A stretch of 64,000 nt of DNA from Patella vulgata (Eukaryota > Mollusca > Gastropoda > Patellidae): assembly GCF_932274485.2 (NCBI RefSeq), contig NC_065879.2:20076591-20140590 (forward strand), given 5' to 3'. The translations under genes and the position numbers were made by a program. Positions 45,029 through 53,400 of the stretch are shown here, one piece after another (the stretch's first letter is position 1; each line of letters begins with the position of its first letter). The notes below the pieces were generated by a model. That model searched no databases, had not been told where the DNA came from, and saw only the letters and a program-made list of their open reading frames with translations.

Positions 45029-46549
45029 TTACTGCAAGGGTTCTTGTTTCATCCCATTTGGTGGTGTTACTCCAGGACTGTTCCCTGAACAACGTCGGTG
45101 CAGTCTGATTGCCTTCAAACTCTTAAATACTATCTCAAGCAGTTCTATGAATGTTAATACACTTGCCCCAAGACAGAAACCCATGTATCTTCCAAGGTGG
45201 CTGATAATATCCCCGAAATCCAACCCCGGCTCATGTTCGACCGTAGTGACCATCGTGTCTTTAAACATGCATTATGCAAGAGCAAAATCTGCTTATTACA
45301 AGTCTTTCTTTAGGCCTGAAATGTTATCTAAATTATCAATTAGACATTAATTAACTTATCCAGACCATAATGAACTCTCGATGTCAAGGCTAGCCTTCGA
45401 TGTAGGCTGGATTAGATTCCTATATGCCGCTAACGGCCAAAGATAATTAAATCAGAAAAAGTGGATAATCGAGACTATGCTGTTTATATTAATGATTTTA
45501 GTAATGATAACCGAGACTATGCAAAAATTTCACCCGCTTCTTTCTCGGCTCATAGTGGATCAATTTGACTGAAATTTTCAGCAAATTACCTTTACACTAT
45601 CTAGTTTTTAACTATTATAGCGAGAACTGTCATCTCTTTATCTTGTCTCCCATAATGTATCTTTAAATGAAATCCTAAAATAAGTCGACCGGAGTTGAAT
45701 TGTTCAGGTGCGGCAAGGAGTAAAGTTCGTAATCATGTTTGGTTTCCAGACACGGTCTTTTACAATCACAAACTCGGGAGAAGCAGATGGTTCCAGGGCA
45801 CAAAAATGTCTTTCAGCAATAGTACAAACTCTACTGGAATTGTCATGAAGTAGTGATTCTTTAATACAACCACACAGCGATTGAGTACGATGGGTCAGAC
45901 ATTTAATAATACATCTAGCATGGGAGTACGGAGAATAATATTCACCAAACAACTGATTTGGTTTCTCGACTTGTAGACATTCCTGATTCTGGAAAGAATT
46001 GTACAGACTAGGAAGATATTTATATCGCTTTTTAGAGATCGAAACCTCATGTAAATATCCTGGAGAAAACTTGATTGATTGGGAACGAACATGGATTGGG
46101 TAATCAGGATGATGGAAGATAAGGCGAACCGCAAATGCTGCAGAATAAAAAGCATACCTGTTTTTGTTAGTATCCATATGTAAAAACATAGCAGTTTGTA
46201 GTCATATGTCTTATTACAATATCTCCTGTTAAAAATGAAACATTTTTCAAGGGATTTCCTGTAAGTTACTGAGAATTCTGATTCCACGGGGAACGGTTCC
46301 GGATTAACTACATATGAATAGCCAATTATATCATAGATCTCAAATTCCAACTTGTTTAATTCTCTTTCGTTCGGTGTCCAATCTAGCCATTTTGAATCAG
46401 ATGCGCATTAATCAATGCACGTAGCATTTGTTCAACATATTCCGTCACCCAAGGATCCGCTTTATTAATGTTATCGATGTTGGATTTATTAGATTTATTT
46501 CTGTCAAACGGATCCAAGTTACAGAGAGTGACCATCGGGAATTCATACA
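45029..46549 (-). pseudogene. DEG/ENaC-type sodium channel gene, two exons seen, frameshifted
   Basis: Two exons on -. The upstream one, 46549 down to 45763, has acceptor GGGGCAG|TG and donor ATT|GTAAAAGA. It carries VYEFPMVTLCNLDPFDR (the post-TM1 FPAVTICN-type motif), EKCFIFN, AVRLIFHHPDYPI, IKFSPGYLHEVSISKK and YSHARCIIKCLTHRTQSLCGC (cysteine-rich extracellular region). The last exon, 45258-45029, carries VTTVEHEP, HLGRYMGFCLGASVLTFIEL (pre-TM2/TM2 with the G-A-S selectivity motif) and a basic tail ending MKQEPLQ. Within the upstream exon the reading frame changes near 46405 (before SKWLDWTPNERELNK) and near 46190 (between CNKTYDYKL and HMDTNKNRY). An exon for the N-terminus and TM1 is not found. 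The family makes trimeric Na+ channels (ASIC, FaNaC, ENaC). The two indels argue for a pseudogene unless they are sequence errors. Confidence 0.85.
45261..45666 (-). mobile_element. MITE C copy in the last intron of the channel gene
   Basis: TTAA at 45261-45264 and 45663-45666; a full-length copy in inverted orientation. It fills about 406 bp of a 504-bp intron. Its right-hand (gene-wise 3') edge leaves TTAA then AG, the acceptor of the last exon. Confidence 0.88.
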
Positions 46550-47365
46550 CTGCCCCAAAAATTAAACAAGTAAGTGAAGCCCCTGTAATTGCTTGCCAAG
46601 GCAGATAATGCGTAGATGCTCTGTCTGTGTAAATGCGTTATTAAATCTATGATACCTGACGATTACACCTTCTATACTTACCCGTATTTGCTTGTGATAA
46701 GCCGTCAATGTTTTTTAACCCTTTTGTCATTGAAGATATTTTTTGTGGATATACATCTGATAAAAGTCGCGAAGGTGTGTAGAATTGATAAGAATAATCT
46801 TGTCAATACTGTAAACATGGTGCGGGTGGTTGGAGGGGGTGGTAGGCTGCAACTGGAATGCTTTCATTGGATGCATCAACTCTGCCAACATATGAGAGTG
46901 ATCAGAGGGTTGGTGGGCTGCACCCCTCCCAGATGCGTCCAACTGGAATAATTTCAAAGGCCGAATTGACAGGGATAATGATAACCACTCTTCCAAAAAT
47001 CCATGAACGAAACTTTTACACTTATGAACGCGAAGGGTCGACAGCTGACATTAACGCGCTGTTCGAAACTGGGACTTGGTGCATGTTCTTTGTAATCTTT
47101 TACCTCTTATTATTCTTTTTTTCTCGGGCGACGTTCTTTAAAAAAAGGAATCCTATGGCTGCGCCAATTTGAGTACGGTCAAGATAATATGTCACAATTC
47201 CAAGATGGCTACCAGTGCATGCTCGGTTTCTGTTTGATTTAGTAATCTCATACTGGTTTGTATAATCTAGAAGATATCGGAATAGATAAATTTGTAATTA
47301 GTTAGATATGCCGAGTCGGATTAAGCTTGCATGGCGTGCCTGGCTGAAATTGTTACTGGACGTAT
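46550..47365. other. Intergenic stretch between channel relic and sulfatase
   Basis: Overlapping frames on both strands (46616-46951 +, 46727-46996 -, 46858-47172 +) have no recognised domain. A short imperfect inverted or duplicated segment (GGCTGCAACTGGAATGCTTT / CGTCCAACTGGAATAATTTC) lies near 46846-46955. Confidence 0.45.
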
Positions 47366-47422
47366 AGATAAGTATTATGTAATGTAATACCAAGATAAGT
47401 GCATTGCATCATCTAAGATAAG
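47366..47422 (+). promoter_or_regulatory. Cluster of three GATA-factor-type sites upstream of the sulfatase
   Basis: AGATAAG at 47366-47372, 47393-47399 and 47416-47422, all within 110 bp upstream of the ATG. ATGATAAATA (47429) and AGATAAA (47285) are weaker. AATATAAACAAT at about 47459 is AT-rich just before the ATG. Clustered WGATAR sites suggest GATA-factor control, common for gut-expressed genes; this is inference. Confidence 0.45.
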
Positions 47423-47471
47423 AATCTATGATAAATAGCACGGAATCTCTATATTAGCTAATATAAACAAT

Positions 47472-50400
47472 ATGTTCCTACCAGCAACAGTGGTTCTTTG
47501 GTCAATATATTTGACCAACGCAGCACCAAGTCAACCACATATACTATTAATAGTAGCAGATGATTATGGTTGGAATGACATTGGTTACCATGGTTCTGAG
47601 ATTAAAACACCGACCTTGGACGGGTTAGCTAAAGAAGGGGTTAAGTTAGAGAATTATTATGTTCAACCCATTTGTTCACCGACTAGATCACAACTTCTCA
47701 CAGGTAGATATCAGGTAAGTCTTGTAGTGTTATTGGAACTTATAATATCCAGATATCGGGTATGTCTTGCAGTTGGAACCTATCAGATCCATATATTGGG
47801 TAAGTCTTGCAGTGTTATTAGAACTTATCAAAGCCACCATCTAGGTATGCCTTGTAGTTGGAACCTATCAGATCCATATATCTGGTATGTCCTTATCATA
47901 GCCAGCAGATATCGGCTATGTATTTCAGTGTTATTGGGACTTATCATAGCCAGATATCCGGTATGTCTTGTAGTTAAGACCTATCAGATCCATATATTGG
48001 GTAAGTCTTGCCGTGTTATTTCATATCTCATAGGTAGATATCATGTAAGTCTTGCAACATTTCACTGATAGCTATCAGATAAGTCTTGCAACATTTTTTC
48101 CGGCGTGGCTCCCCATTGTAAGTGATGCAGAATTCAGGGCCTGGACGGGGATTGCCTGGAGACGTTCGGATCGGACGAAATATCGCGTTCTGCTAAAAGA
48201 ACCCTTGGCAATTATAATTCGCTATACGAGCAGGCAGTAGTGCCAATGTCCGGACAAAATGTCCCTCATAGCGCACTGTGTGACATATGCCTGTGCGCTT
48301 TAGCCCAGTCGGAGCAGAACAGTAGGACGTCAAACCCAATTTCATTTCATTTCATTTTCAATATCTCATAGGTAGATATCAGGTAAGTCTAATAATCGTT
48401 TCTGAACATCTGATGACACTGCATGCCAGATGCCTGTATTCATTAGCACGGTTATTTCGACGTCTGAACATCTTACTGGAAGACATGGGTTGGGCTGATT
48501 TAATGTGTGAAGGACCAGTAAGTGTGGATACCAGGGTACTCGAAAGATTCACAACCTAATAATAGCATAATATTTATGAACATATCTGTCAATTCTACAC
48601 AATTTCTGCTGTAACCTATTATTGCTCTACACATAAGGACGACACAGGACAGGGTCAGATTTAAGTCACACTTCAGAAGTCAGACGAACCATCTATAGAG
48701 CTAAAGGCCCAATTTCAGGCGTGACTTTCGACAAGAGGTGTCAGAAAATTTACCACCAGTCAAAATTCTGGTGCGCCAGATACATTAAGCAGAGGTCAAT
48801 CAGACGAATTTCGAGGACCACTTGGTGTCGGTTATTATTACTTGTTGCGGCGCAAATGCCTGTGTATTTATAAAGAGGGGTTGGGGGTGGGGGGTGGATG
48901 TCCGAATGGTTAGCACTTGCGCGCTGTATCATAAGGTCTGTCATTGAGTCAACTGGCGGGGTTTCGAATCCCCAGTTGTACGTGACAAGGAGTAGGGTCG
49001 CTTGTCCAACCTCGCGGGTTTTCTCTGGTTTCCTCTCACTGCTAAAGACCCCTACGCGCAAGCGAATTATTGAAATAAAATTGAACCATGTGTTAGACCC
49101 GAAATGACCTAGTTTGTGTTGTGTAGACGTTAAACCCCATTTCTCTCTCTTATACGAGGGGTTGGATGGCCGAATGGTTAGCGCGTGCGTGTTGTATCAT
49201 AAGGTATGTCATTGAGTCAACTGTCGTCGTTTCGATTTCAAGGTTGTACGTGACAAGGAGTAGGGTTGCCTGTCCAACCTCGTGGGTTTTCTCCTGGTCC
49301 TCCGGTTTGCTCCTACTGTCAAAGACCCCTACGCGCAAGCTAATTATTGAAATAAAATTGAACCATATGTTAGTCCCGAAATGACCTGGTTTGTGTCGAG
49401 TGGACGTTAAACCCCATTTCTCTCGACACCCTCGAACTATAAACATTGTGATTGTTCTATCTGATTCAATTAGATTCATACCGGGCTACAACATAGTATA
49501 ATATGGTGGTCTCAAGATAGTGGTTTACCATCTGATAGTCCAACCATTGCTGAGAAACTAAAACATGTTGGTTATAAAACACACGCTGTTGGTAAATGGC
49601 ATCTAGGATTTGCAAGGGTAAAATATTTACCAACAAGTAAAGGTTTTGATACGTTTTATGGTAGGTATTTGATCATGTATTTTGGAAACCTATGTAGGCC
49701 TCTTTCAGTTACAACAAATAACTGTAGGTAGCTTCGAAAATAATCTGGTAACCTGCAATAAACAGATGTATGTTAATGTGATATTAATTAGACAGTACAA
49801 CAGAAGGTTCCTGCGACTTTTATGACATCTGAAAAGGATGATATCTAATCCACTCTGCAATATGTATATACGACCAATCATGCCTGAAGTTGAAGAGACT
49901 TTGGGATCGGTTTCTTGATTCTGTAGCGGAATGTCTGCTTGATGAGTGGGCATGTTGGTCTAGCCCAATAGTTATACGCCGTACAGTATTGTGTGATTGT
50001 ATATAAACATCATATGTTTTCTTGTTCTTGGTGTAAATAAAGTTAATATTTATGTATTTGTGTCTGGACAAGGATAGCTGTCTAGTCCTTCGGATGAGAC
50101 GAAAAACCGAGGTCCCGTGTATTGGAATGCACGTAAAAGATCCCTTGGCAGTTGGAATTCGATATAAGAGTAGGCGATAGTGCCGCTGCCCGGGCAAAAT
50201 TTCCCTCATAGCACACTGTATGGCGTATGCCCGTCTTCATTAGCCCAGCATAGGAGCAGAACAGTAGGACGTTAAACCCCATTTCATTTCATTTCATTTA
50301 TTCGTGTCTGAGGTAATCTGACGTGGTTACATATATCAGCAGTTATGGCTGCCGTGGCCATTAACCTGATACAAATCTATGTTGCAGTTTCATATGCGTT

Positions 50401-53400
50401 ACGTCAGAAGTCAAAGAGAACTAAAAGACTGAGTCGGTCTGGCGCAACAAAAAAAATCCAACACTTATCTTTTTAAGTCGAGGTTACGAGATTACCGTCG
50501 AGGGTATAACTGCATTTTTGATAACTGCAGTTTATCTTTGATATTATGTAACACGATGGTTACTTTCTCAGGTTTAATCAAAATCTAACATACATTTGTC
50601 ATCATAATATTCACATTTAATCGCTAACTTGGGGGTCCCGTGATCGATCCAAGTGTTGGCCGAGAAAGTTTATGGGGATTATCCCGAGTGGTTCCCCCTT
50701 GGCATTGAAGTGGGATAGATGGCCTTGGCATTGAAGTGGGATAGATGGCCTTGTCATTGAAGCGGGATAGATGGCCTTGCGTATAGTCGTTCGAATGTTA
50801 CAAAATACTGAAGTCCTGTGTACACATTGGCTGTTTTAATTCCAGATATGACTAGAACAGTAGGACCTTAAACCCCATTTCATTTCATTTAACAAATTTA
50901 ATCAATAGCTAACTGATAATATTCATTATAGTATTCACAAGTTTAATCAATATGCAACTTATGATATACATAAGCCACATTAATAAGCATAGTTATGCTT
51001 GTTTTCATATGCTACATACAATATTTATAGTTATAAACATTGCAAATAAATACTGTTTAAACCAAAAGTTTAAAAAATATCTTGAAAATTACATTTCAAA
51101 TTAATTATATTACCTTATAAAGAGAATAACGAAACTTGTTATTGGCCCACTATCATGTGGTGACTTGTATCCATTATGGGTTACACATTGCATAATCTAC
51201 GTTTACATGCACGTCAAGGCAATCAAGGGACCTCGGTTTTTCACCCAACTCACCGTTCCTTGTCGGGCTGTCCGTCATGCACCACTGAAACGGGGAACCG
51301 GGATGGAAAATCAGGAGATGAGCTTTATGGACCAACGCCGGGAAGGGACCAAAAACCTAGTAACCAACGCTGCATCAAGGTATAACTTATATTTTTTTTC
51401 ATTATCCCTTTGAATTAAAAATTATACTGCACATTTTTTAATTGAAGGTTTTTGGGGTGGAAGTGAAAGTTATTCGGGGCATATATCTTGTGACGATCTA
51501 CACTGGTCTCATGTGAACCATTCGAGAGTTTGTGGATTGGACCTGAGAGACAATCTTGCGATTGACAGAAGTCAACATGGACATTATTCTACACATTTAT
51601 TTACCGAGAAAGCCATCGATATTGTTCATAAACACGATAAAACAAAGGTATACATCGGTTATAATAACTCCCACCCCACCCGTACTCCACCCCTTGTAAT
51701 AAATCTTCAAATTTCATTATTGATATTGTCCATAATCACCATAAAATAAATTAGGCATCACTTATAATCCTCCAATCCCTATAATAATCCAAACCCACTC
51801 ATTATAATAAATCTTCAAATTCCTTTATCGAAGATTAGTGACATTCCACTTTTTATTTGATCGTGAAATACCATTTTATAATAGACCGTCAAATCAGGGA
51901 CCTTGAGAGGGAAAAAAATGTGCTGCGGCGAGACGTTTTTGCCCCCCCCCCCCACACACACTCTTTCCAACACTAGCCATATCTAGATGATTCAGTTGCA
52001 CTATAGCCACTAGTTATCTGAAACATCGATCGGTTTACCAAGGGTTAAAAGCAACTTTCTTCTCAGGAAAAATTGCGTTTCAGCGGGGATTTTGATTAAG
52101 CAGATTGCGATATAGCGAAAACGTTTGTACATATTTATATTATAAGCTTCAAAGGAACAATGTAAAATTCATGCATAGTTGCCCATTTTAATTTTGAACT
52201 TAGATATTCATGGGCCCCGTAAACTCTTATCGGCCCTGAGGCGGCGCACCGGCTGCACCCCTTCTGATACCACTTTCTATAACTGTCAAATCGATCACAG
52301 ATGTATAATATGTTAGTATTAATTTCAGCCCCTGTTTCTGTATTTGCCCTACCAAGCACCACACGCGCCGATGGAAGTACCTAAGAAGTATGAAGATATG
52401 TATTCAAACATCAAAGACGTCAACAGACGGATATACGCAGGTACACAGTTTAAAGAAAGAAAACCTGATTGGTTGTCGTCAAAATAGATGATGAACCAGG
52501 CTCATCTGATGCGTTTGTATACTTAGAAGGAACCTTATTAATAATCAAACATTTATTTTGGGGGGTTTCCTTTCGCGGAAGACCACCGTCGATCTATTTG
52601 AAAAACACAAACACAGAGACAGTCAGTGTAAGCATAGCATTAAATCATGGTTTTAGTGATAAAATTTGATATTGTTTATCTGTTGGCATGGTTACATGTG
52701 TGGATGAAGGTATACAGTTGATATTGTTTAATTGTAGGCATGGTAACATGTATGGATGAAGGTATACGGAATGTAACCCACGCCTTTAAACAAGCTGGGT
52801 TATGGGATAACACCATCCTGGTCTTTACCACAGGTAAGATGCTATCCTGGTCGTTATTACAAGTTTGATGATATTCTGGTCTTTGCGACAGGTTTCAAAA
52901 CTGGTCGAAGATGAGCACAGCACCAACAAGCAACCGGGATAAGAGAAATATAACCAAGCTACTTTTGAATATGGGCTACCACACAATACATATACCAAAG
53001 AGACCAAGAGAACTTTTTGTACCAGAAACTGGTCCCCAAGCGCTGCTCATATTATCGATCTTCTTCTTGGGGCGACGATGACATGCTGTGTTCTTGGTAC
53101 ATATATTACTCTCGTATTTATTAAAGCATCTACGACAAATTTCTATTTATCGTTTGATTGTCCAAATTATTCTTGTAGACAATGGTGGATCTGTAAAGAA
53201 CCATGGCAGTAACTGGCCATTAAGAGGAGGTAAAGGTACCTTGTTTGAAGGTGGTGTTCGGGGAGCAGCTTTTGTTCATGGTAATCGTCTAGCTAAGAAA
53301 GGTTACGTCAATCATGAACTCATGCACGTTTCTGATTGGTATCTTACATTTGTTAATTTAGCCAATGGAAATTTAGAAGGCACCAAACCATTGGATGGAT

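Noticed and set aside
46560-46620. Upstream extension of the channel exon (ITGASLTCLIFGA) as TM1
   Set aside because: It does not resemble the family's TM1, which normally lies further from the FPxVTxCN motif; the acceptor GGGGCAG|TG at 46550 explains the exon start better.
46858-47172. Frame with a hydrophobic segment (FFVIFYLLLFFFS) as a membrane protein exon
   Set aside because: The hydrophobic run comes from a T-rich tract; no splice partners or family motif.
47472-48068. Open frame of 198 codons extending sulfatase exon 1
   Set aside because: After the CAG|GTAAGT donor at 47715 the frame only runs through the donor-derived minisatellite; exon 2 at 49474 restores the conserved sulfatase sequence.
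48885-49432. GGCCGAATGGTTAGCGCG heads as tRNA genes
   Set aside because: A- and B-box-like strings are present, but there is no cloverleaf closure and the sequence continues into a SINE body and tail in every copy.
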